A stretch of 17,660 nt of DNA from Nonomuraea sp. (lineage in GTDB: Bacteria; Actinomycetota; Actinomycetes; Streptosporangiales; Streptosporangiaceae), in the NCBI GenBank assembly GCA_013362835.1, contig JABFVJ010000373.1, positions 1-17,660 on the forward strand, in the 5' to 3' direction. Positions 6,838-17,451 of the stretch are shown piece after piece; positions within the stretch are counted from its first letter, which is position 1; every line of letters starts with the position of its first letter. A program made the translations under genes and the position numbers. The notes under the pieces are model-generated. The model worked only from the letters and a program-made list of their open reading frames with translations, made no database searches and had not been told where the DNA came from.

Positions 6838-7799
6838 GCGCCCACGACGTGCTGACGATGGGCCGGGTGGGCGTGGACGTCTACCCGCTCCAGGTCGGCG
6901 TGTCGCTGCGGGACGTGGAGACGTTCGGCAAATACCTGGGCGGCAGCCCCACCAACGTGGCCGTGGCCGCCGCGCGCCTGGGGCACTCCAGCGCGGTGAT
7001 CACGCGGACCGGCGACGACCCGTTCGGCGCGTTCGTGCACGACGCGCTGCGCTCGTACGGCGTGGACGACGGCCTGGTCACCGCGGTGCCCGGCCTCGCG
7101 ACCCCGGTGACGTTCTGCGAGATCAGGCCGCCGGAGGACTTCCCGCTCTACTTCTACCGCCACCGCGCCCCCGACATGGAACTCGCGGCCGGCGACCTCG
7201 ACCTGGCCGCGATCACCGGCGCCCGGCTGTTCTGGGCCACCGTGACCGGGCTGTCGGCCGAGCCCTCCTTCGGCGCCCACCTGACCGCCTGGGAGGCCAG
7301 GGGCCGGACCCGGCACACGGTGCTCGACCTGGACTACCGGCCCATGTTCTGGGACGCGCCGGAGCTCGCCCGCGAGCGGGTGCGCGCCGCGCTCGCGCAC
7401 GTCACCGTCGCGGCCGGCAACCTCGACGAGGTCGAGATCGCCACCGGCACCCGCGACCCGGTCGCCGCGGGCGAGGCGCTGCTGGCCGCCGGCGTCGAGC
7501 TGGCGATCGTCAAGCAGGGCGCGGGCGGCGTGCTCGGCATGACCGCGACGGAGACCGTACGGGTGCCGCCGGTGCCCGTAGAAGTGGTCAACGGCCTCGG
7601 CGCGGGCGACGCCTTCGGCGGCGCGCTCTGCCACGGCCTGCTCGAAGACTGGCCGCTGGAGCGCACGCTGCGCTTCGCCAACGCCGCCGGCGCGATCGTC
7701 GCCGGGCGCCTGGCCTGCGCGCCCGCCATGCCCACGGCGGACGAGATCGACGCCGTCCTGTCCGCCACCCTCTCGGAAGGAGCCGCCACGCATGCGTGA
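6834..7799 (+). CDS. iolC: 5-dehydro-2-deoxygluconokinase (PfkB family)
   Basis: This 321-residue PfkB/ribokinase-family sugar kinase fits IolC, which phosphorylates 2-deoxy-5-keto-D-gluconate with ATP. The substrate-binding glycine-rich motif GGSPTNVAVAAARLG is at about 36-50. The ATP-site motif NGLGAGDAFGGAL begins at 253, with the catalytic base Asp259 in GAGD. FYRHRAPDMEL and DLDYRPMFW are stretches I associate with IolC rather than general ribokinases. The GTG start at 6834 overlaps the iolE stop by four bases, and the end overlaps the next gene by eight bases. Together with iolD and the aldolase this gives a nearly complete lower pathway. Confidence 0.92.
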   Translation: MSAHDVLTMGRVGVDVYPLQVGVSLRDVETFGKYLGGSPTNVAVAAARLGHSSAVITRTGDDPFGAFVHDALRSYGVDDGLVTAVPGLATPVTFCEIRPPEDFPLYFYRHRAPDMELAAGDLDLAAITGARLFWATVTGLSAEPSFGAHLTAWEARGRTRHTVLDLDYRPMFWDAPELARERVRAALAHVTVAAGNLDEVEIATGTRDPVAAGEALLAAGVELAIVKQGAGGVLGMTATETVRVPPVPVEVVNGLGAGDAFGGALCHGLLEDWPLERTLRFANAAGAIVAGRLACAPAMPTADEIDAVLSATLSEGAATHA

Positions 7800-8699
7800 G
7801 CAGGACTATCGCAGGCTGCTCGACGAGCGGGCCTGGCAGCCGGAGCGCGTCGCCGAGATGGCCGCCGCGCGCAGGCGCAGGCCGCTGCGGGGCGGCAGGG
7901 ACCAGCTCCTCATCATCGCCGCCGACCACCCGGCCCGCGGCGCGCTCGGCGCGACCGGCCAGCCCATGGCCATGCGCAGCCGCGTGGAGCTGCTGGACCG
8001 GCTGATGACCGCCCTGGCCAGGCCCGGCGTCGACGGCCTGCTCGCCACCCCCGACATCGTCGAGGACCTGCTGCTGCTCGGCGCGCTCGACGACAAGATC
8101 GTCATCGGCTCGATGAACCGCGGCGGCCTGTACGGCTCGGTCTTCGAGTTCGACGACAGGTTCACCGCCTACGACGCCGAGTCCATCGCGGCCATGGGCT
8201 TCGACGGCGGCAAGATGCTCTGCAGGATCGCGCTGGAGGACAGCGCCACCGCCGCCACCCTCGCCCACTGCGGCCAGGCCGTCACCGAGCTGGCCAGGCA
8301 CGGCCTGATGGCGATGGTCGAGCCGTTCTGGTCCAGCCGCCAGGAGGGCGTGGTGCGGCACGACCTCTCGCCCGAGGCCGTCATCCGCGCCATCAGCGTC
8401 GGCCAGGGTCTCGGCGCCACCTCCGCCCGCACCTGGCTGAAGATCCCGGTCGTGCCGGACATGGAACGCGTCATGGAGTCCACGACGCTGCCCGTGATGC
8501 TGCTCGGCGGCGACGCCGCCAACGCCTCCGACGAGATGTACGACTCCTGGAGCAAGGCGCTGAAGCTGCCCGGCGTACGCGGGCTGGTCGTCGGCCGGGC
8601 CCTGCTCTACCCGCCGGACGGCGACGTGGGAGCCGCGGTGGACACCGCGCTGAGCCTGCTCGCGGGCAACGTGCCCGATCTCGCCCAAGGAGGCGCCGT

Positions 8700-8703
<4 letters not shown>
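7792..8703 (+). CDS. Cgl0159-family TIM-barrel aldolase, likely DKGP aldolase
   Basis: This 303-residue (beta/alpha)8 protein resembles the Cgl0159 family encoded in actinobacterial inositol clusters. It most likely replaces IolJ and splits 2-deoxy-5-keto-D-gluconate 6-phosphate into DHAP and malonate semialdehyde. Visible features are LLIIAADHPARGALG (39-53), the phosphate-site-like GSMNRGGLYGS (106-116), FDGGKMLCRI (137-146) and TWLKIPVVPDM (214-224). Lys141 and Lys217 are candidate Schiff-base lysines (inference). The ATG at 7792 has GGAAGGAG upstream and overlaps the iolC end; its stop overlaps the iolD start as ATGA. The position between kinase and hydrolase genes supports the role, although the family's reaction is less firmly established than that of IolC or IolD. 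Confidence 0.85.
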
Positions 8704-10537
<1,834 letters not shown>

Positions 10538-10538
<1 letters not shown>

Positions 10539-11518
10539 TGGGCTGGACGCTCGCCTTCGCCGTGGTCGCCGCCCTGTTCGTGCTGATCAGCGGGGCCAAC
10601 GACGGCGCGACGCTGATCGGGCTCGGCCTGCGCTTCCCGCACACGCCCGCCTGGGTGGCCGCCGCGCTGCTCGTGTCGGTGCTGTTCGCCGGGCCGTACG
10701 TGCTGGGCGTCGCGGTCGCGCGCACCTTCACGGAAGGGCTCGCCGGGCTGGACAGCGGCGGCGGCGCGACCGTGTTCCTGGCCGGGGTGGTGATCGCCGT
10801 CGTGGTCGTGGCGACGCTGACCGGCAAGGGGCTGCCGACCAGCCTGACGCTGGCCGTGATCGGCGGCATCGGCGGGGCCGGGCTCGGCGCCGGGCTGCCG
10901 GTGGCCTGGGCGAGCCTGTTGACCGTGCTCGCGATCGGCGTCTGCGCGCCCCTCGTCGGCCTGGTGCTCGGCTACCTGCTGGGGACGCTGTCCCGCCGGG
11001 TGCCGTCCTACCGCAGGATGCCGGGGCTCATGGTGGCCGCTCACCTGGTGGCGTACGCGGCGCAGTGCCTGGCCTACGCCGTCAACGACGGCCAGAAGAT
11101 GATCGCGGTGGTGAGCGTCGCGGTGGACGTGGCGCGCCACGGCCTAGGCCGGGTCGGGCCCGTGGACGTACCGCCGGGCTGGATGGCCGTGCTGGTGGCG
11201 CTGTTCCTCGCCGGGGCGCTGACCACGCTGCCCCGCGTGGGCGAGCGGATCGGCCGCGGCCTGGTCATCACCCGGCCGCTGCACGTGCTCTCGGCCGAGA
11301 CCGCCGCCACCGGCGCCGTCCTCGGCAGCTCGGCCCTGGGCAGCCCGGTGAGCATGACCCAGTCCGTGACCGCCGGCGTCGTCGGCGTCGTGGCAAGCGA
11401 AGGAAGCAGGAGGGTGCGATGGCAGGGAGTGCTGAACATGGGTACGGCGTGGCTGGTCACCTTGCCGTCGTCCCTGGCTCTGGGCTGCCTGGCCGGGCTC
11501 GGGCTGAGGCTGCTGTGA
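10538..11518 (+). CDS. pit: PiT-family inorganic phosphate transporter
   Basis: This 326-residue membrane protein has about nine or ten hydrophobic helices. The PiT signature GANDGA lies near residue 19 in the first helix, the second repeat shows AVNDGQKM, and the C-terminal half has GSPVSMTQSVTAG in place of the usual PVSTTHA-type motif. PiT proteins move phosphate, often as a metal-phosphate complex, with protons across the cytoplasmic membrane. The gene starts on the last base of the iolD stop and is followed by a DUF47 gene, a standard pit partner. Inside a carbon-catabolic operon it may export surplus phosphate from dephosphorylated inositol phosphates rather than import it; direction cannot be read from sequence. 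Confidence 0.92.
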
Positions 11519-12174
11519 GCGGCCGTACGCGCCGTGCCCGCCGGCTCGCCCGCGTCTGGGACGATCTGCGCGGCAGGTCCGGACGCCGGGTGGTCGACCT
11601 CGTCCGCGGGCAGGTGGCCGTGGCCAGGGAAGGCGCCGTGCTGGCCTGCTCGGCCGCCGCGGGCAAGACCGAGCGCGCGGCCGCCCGCGCCAGGATGGCC
11701 GACGTCGAGCACGAGGGCGACGACGCGCGCCGCGAGCTGGTCAGGGCCCTGCGACGGGTGCTCGCCACCCCCATCGACCGGGAGGACCTGTTCCGGCTCT
11801 CCCGCTCGATCGACGACGTGCTCGACCAGTTACGCGACTTCGTCCGCGAGGCCGACCTGTTCGGCGTCGCCGACCTCGCCTTCGCGGTCGAGCCGCTGAA
11901 CGCCGTGATCGACGGGCTCGACCAGCTCGAACTCGCCCTGCTGAAGATCACCGGCGATCCCGGCTCGGTCACCGTGGCCGTGCTCGCCACCCGCAAGTCC
12001 CGCACCCGCGTCCGCCAGCTCTACCAGGCCCGGCTCACCGAGCTGTTCGCCGGGACGCTGGACATGGACACCCTGCGCGAACGCGAGCTGCTGTCCCGTC
12101 TCGACGCCGTGGGCAGGCGGCTCGGCGAGTCCGCCGACGCGCTCGCCGACGCCATGCTCAAACGAAGCCACTAA
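11515..12174 (+). CDS. DUF47/PhoU-like phosphate transport accessory protein
   Basis: This 219-residue, almost wholly helical, charged protein fits the DUF47 (PhoU-like) family encoded beside PiT transporters. PhoU-like helical features include VEHEGDDARRELVRALRRVLATPIDREDLFRLSRSIDDVLDQLRDF (about 63-108), with the conserved E-x-x-x-D and D-R-E-D patterns that bind metal clusters in PhoU proteins. It probably gates or regulates the PiT protein in the membrane-adjacent cytoplasm. GTG at 11515 overlaps the pit stop as GTGA, with GAGG upstream. Codon 106 (11830-11832) is TTA, the only leucine TTA I found in this window, so in an actinomycete its translation may depend on the bldA tRNA. It ends with TAA, and 18 bases separate it from the permease. 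Confidence 0.88.
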   Translation: MSGRTRRARRLARVWDDLRGRSGRRVVDLVRGQVAVAREGAVLACSAAAGKTERAAARARMADVEHEGDDARRELVRALRRVLATPIDREDLFRLSRSIDDVLDQLRDFVREADLFGVADLAFAVEPLNAVIDGLDQLELALLKITGDPGSVTVAVLATRKSRTRVRQLYQARLTELFAGTLDMDTLRERELLSRLDAVGRRLGESADALADAMLKRSH

Positions 12175-12192
12175 CCCCCCGAAGGAATACCG

Positions 12193-14019
12193 ATGGCTGT
12201 CCTGACCAAGACGGAGCCGCCGCCCCGCCCCCCGAGGCGGCGCAGGCTCCTCTACCGCCTCCAGGTCATGCGGCACGACCCGACCGCCGCGCTCGGCCTG
12301 ATCCTGGTCATCCTGCTCGCCTACCTCGTCGTCGCCCCGCTCGTCGCCGTGCTCTCGGACGCCTTCCGCCTGCAGTACGGCGACGAGCTGCACGCCGGTC
12401 AGCAGCCGGGCGAGTGGACCGGCTACTACCTGTGGCGGGTCTTCCGCTCCCAGATCAGCGGCCTGCTGTTCTGGGGGCCGCTGGTCAACACGCTCGTGGT
12501 CGCGGTCGGCACGGTGCTGTTCGCGCTGCTGCTCGGCGGCGGCATGGCCTGGCTGGTGACCCGGACCAACGTGCCGGGGCGCAAGTGGCTGGCCGGGGCG
12601 CTGGTGGTGCCGTACATGCTGCCGTCGTGGACGTTCTCGCTGGCGTGGCTGACGCTGTTCAAGAACGAGCGGGCCGGCGGGCAGGTGGGCTTCCTGGAGT
12701 CGTCCGGCATCCGCACGCCCGACTGGCTCGCCTACGGGCCGCTGCCGATCATCGTCACGCTGGGGCTGCACTACTACCCGTTCGTGCTGCTCCTGGTCGG
12801 CAACGCGCTGCGCAGGATCGACGTGCAGCTGGAGGACTCGGCCCGGGTGCTCGGCGCGCCCCGGCGGACCGTCGTACGGCGGATCGTGGTGCCGCTGATG
12901 CTGCCCGCGCTCTCCTCGGCCGTGCTGCTCGTGGTCGGCCGGGTGCTCGGCACGTTCGGCACGCCGTACGTGCTGGGGCTGCCGGCCAACTACCAGGTGC
13001 TGTCCACGGGGCTGTTCCAGTCCATCAGGGACCGCAGCACCGGCGTGGCGTCCGTGCTCGCCACCGTCATCGTGATCATCGGCGTGCTGATCGTCTTCAC
13101 CGACATGCGGCTGATGCGCGAGCAGCGCAGGTTCGTCACCGTGGGCGGCAAGGGCGCCATGGACCGGCTCGGCGACCTGCGCCGCTGGCGCTGGCCCGCG
13201 TTCGCGCTCGGCCTCGTGGTCTTCGGCGTCAGCGTGCTGATCCCGGTGCTGACGCTGCTGCTGTCGACGCTCACCCGTACGCCGCTGGACCTGTCGACGC
13301 TGACCCTCGACTACTGGATCGCCGACAGGCTGCCCGGCGCGGTCGGGTTCCCGCACGGCATCCTGCGCGGCTCGGAGCTGTGGGAGGCGGCCTGGAACTC
13401 GCTGCGCATCGTCGGCCTCGCCTCGGTCATCTGCGCGGTCGCCGGCCTGCTCGTCGGGTACGTCGTCGTCCGCGGCACGGCCCCGCGCATCGCCGGGTTC
13501 CTCCGCCAGGTGTCGTTCCTGCCGTACCTGATCCCCGGCATCGCCTTCGCCGCCGCCTCGCTGTCGCTGTTCGCCGTCGCCCGCGGGCCCGTCCCCGCGC
13601 TGTACGGCACGACGTTCCTGCTGATCCTCGTCATGGCCGTCACCCACCTGCCCTACAGCTCGCGCTCGGGCATCGCGGCGATGATGCAGCTCGGCAGGGA
13701 ACCGGAGGAGGCCGCGCAGATCGCCGGGGCCTCCTGGTGGCAGCGCATGCGCAGGATCATCTTCCCCATCCAGAAGGGGGCCCTGGTCACCGGCATCGTG
13801 CTGCCGTTCATCTCCGGGCTCAAGGAGCTCAGCATCGTCATCATGCTGACCACCACGGGCACCCAGCTTCTCACGACGCTCTCCATCGGCCTGGTCGACT
13901 ACGGATACACGCAGCTCGCCAACGGCGTCGTCCTCATGATCGCTCTGCTCAGCTTCACCATGACGTCCCTGACCCAGCGGCTGACCAAGAGCAGCCTGGC
14001 GTCCGGCCTAGGAGGATAG
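12193..14019 (+). CDS. Fused double-domain ABC permease (AfuB/FbpB type)
   Basis: This 608-residue inner-membrane permease carries two binding-protein-dependent transport domains in one chain, with about twelve membrane helices. A basic N-terminal tail (PRPPRRRRLLYRLQ) precedes helix one at about 33-56. The two ATPase-contacting EAA loops are visible: EDSARVLGAPRRTVVRRIVV near 214-233 and EEAAQIAGASWWQRMRRIIF near 505-524. This fused design is typical of the ferric/sugar-phosphate/phosphonate class (FbpB, AfuB) and matches the class of the divergent binding protein at 2896-4062. GAAGGA precedes the ATG at 12193; the gene abuts the ATPase gene with no gap. I infer uptake of an inositol phosphate; iron is the main alternative from homology alone. 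Confidence 0.9.
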   Translation: MAVLTKTEPPPRPPRRRRLLYRLQVMRHDPTAALGLILVILLAYLVVAPLVAVLSDAFRLQYGDELHAGQQPGEWTGYYLWRVFRSQISGLLFWGPLVNTLVVAVGTVLFALLLGGGMAWLVTRTNVPGRKWLAGALVVPYMLPSWTFSLAWLTLFKNERAGGQVGFLESSGIRTPDWLAYGPLPIIVTLGLHYYPFVLLLVGNALRRIDVQLEDSARVLGAPRRTVVRRIVVPLMLPALSSAVLLVVGRVLGTFGTPYVLGLPANYQVLSTGLFQSIRDRSTGVASVLATVIVIIGVLIVFTDMRLMREQRRFVTVGGKGAMDRLGDLRRWRWPAFALGLVVFGVSVLIPVLTLLLSTLTRTPLDLSTLTLDYWIADRLPGAVGFPHGILRGSELWEAAWNSLRIVGLASVICAVAGLLVGYVVVRGTAPRIAGFLRQVSFLPYLIPGIAFAAASLSLFAVARGPVPALYGTTFLLILVMAVTHLPYSSRSGIAAMMQLGREPEEAAQIAGASWWQRMRRIIFPIQKGALVTGIVLPFISGLKELSIVIMLTTTGTQLLTTLSIGLVDYGYTQLANGVVLMIALLSFTMTSLTQRLTKSSLASGLGG

Positions 14020-15117
14020 ATGCCGAACATCACCTTGAGCGCAGTCTCCAAGAGCTACGGCGGTGGCGACTACGCGGTCAAGAACCTCGACCTGGTGGTC
14101 CCCGACGGCTCCTTCATGTGCCTGCTCGGCCCGTCCGGCTGCGGCAAGACCACCACCCTGCGCATGATCGCCGGGCTCGAACAGCCCACGGCGGGCAGCA
14201 TCGCCGTCGGCGACCGCGTCCTGGACTCCGTCGAGCAGGGCATCTACGTCCCGCCCGAGAAGCGCGCCATGGGGCTCGTCTTCCAGAACTACGCGCTCTG
14301 GCCGCACCTGTCGGTGCGCGACAACGTCGAGTTCGGCCTGCGCATGCGCAAGGTGACCGGGCCCGAGCGGCGCGCCCGCGCCGAGGCGGCGCTGAGGATG
14401 GTGCACGTCGACGCCGCCATGGACCGCTACCCCTCGCAGCTGTCCGGCGGCCAGCAGCAGCGCGTCGCGCTGGCCAGGATGCTCGCGGTCAACCCGGACG
14501 TGCTGCTGCTCGACGAGCCGCTGTCCAACCTCGACGCCCGGCTGCGCCTGGAGATGCGCGCCGAGCTCAAGCGCATCCACGAGGAGTCCGGCGCGACGAT
14601 CGTCTTCGTCACCCACGACCAGCTCGAAGCGCTCACCATGGCCACCGACGTGGCGGTCATGAACGACGGCGAGCTGCAGCAGCTCGCCGCCCCGATGGAG
14701 ATGTACGAACGCCCCGCCAACCGGTTCGTCGCCGAGTTCGTCGGCAGCCCGCCCATGGCCATCGTGGACGCGGGCCCCACCCCCGGCGGCCTGGCCGGCT
14801 CCCTGCTGCGCTTCGTCGAGTCGCGCGGCGCCCGGGTCAGCGCGTCCGCCGTCGGCATCAGGCCGGAGGCGCTGCGGCTCGGCACGCCGCCCGCCTCCGT
14901 GTGGAGCGAGGAGGCGGTGGTCGAGGCCGTGCTGCCCGCGGGCTCCTCCTGGACCGTACGGCTGCGCGTCCTCGACACCGAGCTGTACGCGCTGTCGTAC
15001 ACGCCGGTGCTGGCCGCCGCCGGTGACGTGCTGACCTGCTGGACCGACCAGTTGCACCTGTTCGGCGCGGACGGCGCCCGCATCTCCGCCTGGGACCGGG
15101 CGGAGGTCACCGCGTGA
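14020..15117 (+). CDS. ABC transporter ATP-binding protein of the same importer
   Basis: This 365-residue ATPase has a full nucleotide-binding domain: Walker A GPSGCGKTT (37-45), Q-loop Gln89 in VFQNYALWPH, signature LSGGQQQR (141-148), Walker B VLLLDEP (161-167), D-loop SNLDA and H-loop His199 in VTHDQLEAL. A C-terminal TOBE-like regulatory region runs from about 250 to 365 (VGIRPEALRLG, final LHLFGADGARI), as in FbpC/PotA/MalK-type ATPases. AGGAGG spans the end of the permease gene just ahead of the ATG, and the stop overlaps the next start as GTGA. It should drive the fused permease encoded directly upstream and the distant binding protein. Confidence 0.95.
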   Translation: MPNITLSAVSKSYGGGDYAVKNLDLVVPDGSFMCLLGPSGCGKTTTLRMIAGLEQPTAGSIAVGDRVLDSVEQGIYVPPEKRAMGLVFQNYALWPHLSVRDNVEFGLRMRKVTGPERRARAEAALRMVHVDAAMDRYPSQLSGGQQQRVALARMLAVNPDVLLLDEPLSNLDARLRLEMRAELKRIHEESGATIVFVTHDQLEALTMATDVAVMNDGELQQLAAPMEMYERPANRFVAEFVGSPPMAIVDAGPTPGGLAGSLLRFVESRGARVSASAVGIRPEALRLGTPPASVWSEEAVVEAVLPAGSSWTVRLRVLDTELYALSYTPVLAAAGDVLTCWTDQLHLFGADGARISAWDRAEVTA

Positions 15118-15878
15118 TCAGCCCCAAGGCACTGCTCCTGGACTTCGGCGGCGTCATCGTCCAGACCGCCAAGCGCCCGTCGTGGGCCGCCGAGCTGGCC
15201 GCCGAGGTGCACGGCCTGCTCGCCGGCGCCGGGTTCGACGGCCTGACCGCCGAGGACGTCGAGAGCGACATCAAGGCCGGCGCGCGGGCCGACAAGTTCT
15301 GGAAGGACTCCACCTCACGCCAGTTCGCGCCCGAGGAGATGACGCACCGCCGGTTCTGGGCCGAGTTCGTCGCCACCGACTGGCCCGAGCAGGCCCGTAC
15401 GCTCGTCACCGTCGAGGCGACGCCCCTGTGCAAGCGGATGGGCGAGCTGCGCAGCGACAGGAAGCTGCGTACCGGCATGGAGGAGCTGCTGACCGCCTGC
15501 CGCGAGCGCGGCGTCATCCCCGCCGTCGTCAGCAACGCGCTGTGCGGGGCCGTGCACCGCGACTACCTCGCCGCGAGCGGCCTCGACCACCTGGTGGCCG
15601 CGCAGGTCTACAGCGACGAGGTCGGCGTGCGCAAGCCGAACCCCGAGATGATCTGGCTCGCCTGCCGGGCGCTCGGCCTGGCCCCCGCCGACGTCTGGTA
15701 CGTCGGCGACAACTACGACCGGGACGTGATCTGCGGCGCCCGGGCCGGGGCGGGGGCGACCGTCCTGATGGTCTCCGCGAGCACCGACAAGATCCCGTAC
15801 CGGGTGCGGCAGAGCCCTCAGGCCACGGTCGAGGACCCCCGCGCCCTGCTGAGCCTCCTGGAGGAGACATGGACGTGA
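15114..15878 (+). CDS. HAD-superfamily hydrolase, putative phosphatase
   Basis: This 254-residue HAD protein has all four motifs: nucleophile Asp10 in LLLDFGGVIV, Ser140 in VVSNA, Lys174 in VGVRKPNPEM, and the acidic motif GDNYDRD at 198-204. A helical cap lies between motifs I and II (about 20-110). Motif I reads DFGGV, without the second Asp of standard DxD phosphatases; this occurs in YihX-like sugar phosphatases and in dehalogenases, so activity and substrate are uncertain. GTG at 15114 overlaps the ATPase stop; the end overlaps the inositol-monophosphatase-like gene by ten bases. Being between an importer and an inositol phosphatase suggests it works on an imported inositol phosphate (inference). 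Confidence 0.85.
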   Translation: MISPKALLLDFGGVIVQTAKRPSWAAELAAEVHGLLAGAGFDGLTAEDVESDIKAGARADKFWKDSTSRQFAPEEMTHRRFWAEFVATDWPEQARTLVTVEATPLCKRMGELRSDRKLRTGMEELLTACRERGVIPAVVSNALCGAVHRDYLAASGLDHLVAAQVYSDEVGVRKPNPEMIWLACRALGLAPADVWYVGDNYDRDVICGARAGAGATVLMVSASTDKIPYRVRQSPQATVEDPRALLSLLEETWT

Positions 15879-16672
15879 ACACCTCTCGCGAACTGGCCGC
15901 CATCGCGGTCGAGGCGGCCAGGGCGGTCGGCGACCGGCTGCGCGCCGCCTTCCGCTCCCGGCCCGAGGTGCAGACCAAGCGCGACTTCCACGACCCGGTC
16001 ACCGAGCACGACAAGGCGGCGGAAGAGGGCATCCGCGAGGTCATCGGCCGGCTCTGCCCCGACAGCGTCGTGGTCGGCGAGGAAGGCGGCACCCACGGCC
16101 AGGGCGCCGTCAGCTGGTACGTCGACCCCATCGACGGCACCGCCAACTTCGCCGTCGGCCTGCCGTTCTTCTGCACCTCGATCGCCGCCGCCGTGGACGG
16201 CGAGGTGGTCGCCGGAGTGATCTACGACCCCGTACGCGACGACGAGTTCACCGCCTGGCTCGGCCGCGCCGAGTGCAACGGCGAGCCGATCCGCAGCGTG
16301 GGCGCCCGCTCCGACCGCGAGGCCGTGCTGCTGTCCAGCTACCCCACCCCCCGCGACCTGGCCGAGGACGAGGACGGCGCGCTGCGCCGCTTCTCCGGCA
16401 TGACCCAGTCCTTCGCCACCATCCGCCGCCCCGGCAGCGCCGCGCTCAAGCTCGCCCATGTCGCCGCCGGCTGGTCCGACGTCGCCTACGGCACCCGCGT
16501 CAACGCCTGGGACGTCGCCGCAGGCTCCCTCCTGGTCAGGCAGGCGGGCGGCGTCTACATCCCGCTGTCCGGCAGCATCTTCGAGCCGGGCGGCTACCTC
16601 GCCTGCGTCGGCGGCTTCGACCTGGACAACTCCGTGCTGGCCGGCGTCGCGGCGGCGAGGAGCGCCACGTGA
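15869..16672 (+). CDS. Inositol-monophosphatase family protein
   Basis: This 267-residue member of the metal-dependent, lithium-sensitive phosphatase family shows every key motif: GEEGG (70-74) supplying the first metal ligand, YVDPIDGTANF (84-94) supplying the Asp ligands, and WDVAAGSLLVRQAGG (214-228) supplying the third-metal Asp. Such enzymes hydrolyse myo-inositol monophosphates; relatives act on histidinol phosphate, fructose-1,6-bisphosphate or PAP. Context in an iol operon makes inositol phosphate the most likely substrate. The ATG at 15869 follows GGAGGAG; a GTG at 15875 is a possible alternative. It is flanked by two HAD phosphatase genes with overlapping ends, forming a three-phosphatase cassette. 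Confidence 0.92.
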   Translation: MDVNTSRELAAIAVEAARAVGDRLRAAFRSRPEVQTKRDFHDPVTEHDKAAEEGIREVIGRLCPDSVVVGEEGGTHGQGAVSWYVDPIDGTANFAVGLPFFCTSIAAAVDGEVVAGVIYDPVRDDEFTAWLGRAECNGEPIRSVGARSDREAVLLSSYPTPRDLAEDEDGALRRFSGMTQSFATIRRPGSAALKLAHVAAGWSDVAYGTRVNAWDVAAGSLLVRQAGGVYIPLSGSIFEPGGYLACVGGFDLDNSVLAGVAAARSAT

Positions 16673-17451
16673 TCCGCTGGATCGTGACGGACCTCGACGG
16701 CACGCTCGTCGGCCGCGACCTCGCCATGGTGCCCGAGAGCCGGGAGGCGCTGCGCCGCTTCCTGGCTGCGGGCGGCGAGGTCGTCATCGCCACCGGCCGC
16801 ATGGAACGATCCGCCCGCCCCTACTACGACGAGCTGGGCCTGGACGGCCCGGCCATCCTCTACAACGGCGCCCGTACGGTGAACCTGGCGACCGGCGAGG
16901 TGCTGCGCGCCCGCCACCTGCCCGCGACCGCGTGGAAGACGCTGCTCGGCCTGTTCGGCGAGCTTCCCGGGCGCGTGTACCCGGTCGCGTTCTCCGGCGG
17001 GGCGGCGCTGGCCGTGGACGACGTGCCCGAGCTGCGGGACTACGCCAGGCGCGACGGCATCACGCTGCGCGACCCCGGTGACTGGGCGGCCCTTCCGCCC
17101 GACGAGATCACCAAGGTCATGCTCATCGGCGAACCGCTCCCGGAGCTCGACGTCGCGGGCACGGTCACCGTCCGGTCGGAGGCGACGTACCTGGAGGTGC
17201 TTCCGGAGGGGGCGACCAAGGGCAGCGCCCTGCGGGCCCTCGCCGAGGCCAGGGGAGTGGCGATGGAAGAGATCGCCGCCATCGGCGACAACCCCAACGA
17301 CATCGACATGATCCAGGCCGCCGGCCTGGGCATCGCGGTCGGCGACGGCCATCAGGACGTCCTGTCCGCCGCGGACGTGGTGGCGCGGGCCTGCGCCCAG
17401 GGCGCGCTGGTGGACGCCGTGGACCTCGCGCTGAGAAAGGGAGAACGGTGA
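16669..17451 (+). CDS. Cof-type HAD phosphatase
   Basis: This 260-residue HAD phosphatase has the C2B (Cof/YbiV-like) cap arrangement. Motif I is DLDGTLVG with Asp8 and Asp10, motif II region IATGRM (40-45), catalytic Lys184 in GATKGSAL after the cap, and motif IV GDNPNDIDM (206-214). Enzymes of this type dephosphorylate sugar phosphates and related cytosolic phosphoesters with broad specificity. GTG at 16669 overlaps the preceding stop as GTGA with GAGGAG upstream, and its own stop overlaps the mmsA start. Unlike the HAD protein at 15114-15878, its catalytic set is complete. Inositol phosphate as substrate is inferred from context only. Confidence 0.9.
   Translation: MIRWIVTDLDGTLVGRDLAMVPESREALRRFLAAGGEVVIATGRMERSARPYYDELGLDGPAILYNGARTVNLATGEVLRARHLPATAWKTLLGLFGELPGRVYPVAFSGGAALAVDDVPELRDYARRDGITLRDPGDWAALPPDEITKVMLIGEPLPELDVAGTVTVRSEATYLEVLPEGATKGSALRALAEARGVAMEEIAAIGDNPNDIDMIQAAGLGIAVGDGHQDVLSAADVVARACAQGALVDAVDLALRKGER

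Noticed and set aside
11830..13647. A 605-codon minus-strand open frame opposite DUF47 and the permease
   Set aside because: Composition is Gln/Asp/Arg/His-rich repeats typical of an antisense shadow in GC-rich DNA; no start signal or domain.
12414..15026. An 870-codon plus-strand open frame across the permease and ATPase genes
   Set aside because: It is a shadow frame: Arg/Pro/His/Ala-rich with no domain, overlapping two genes with clear motifs and ribosome binding sites. High GC produces such frames.
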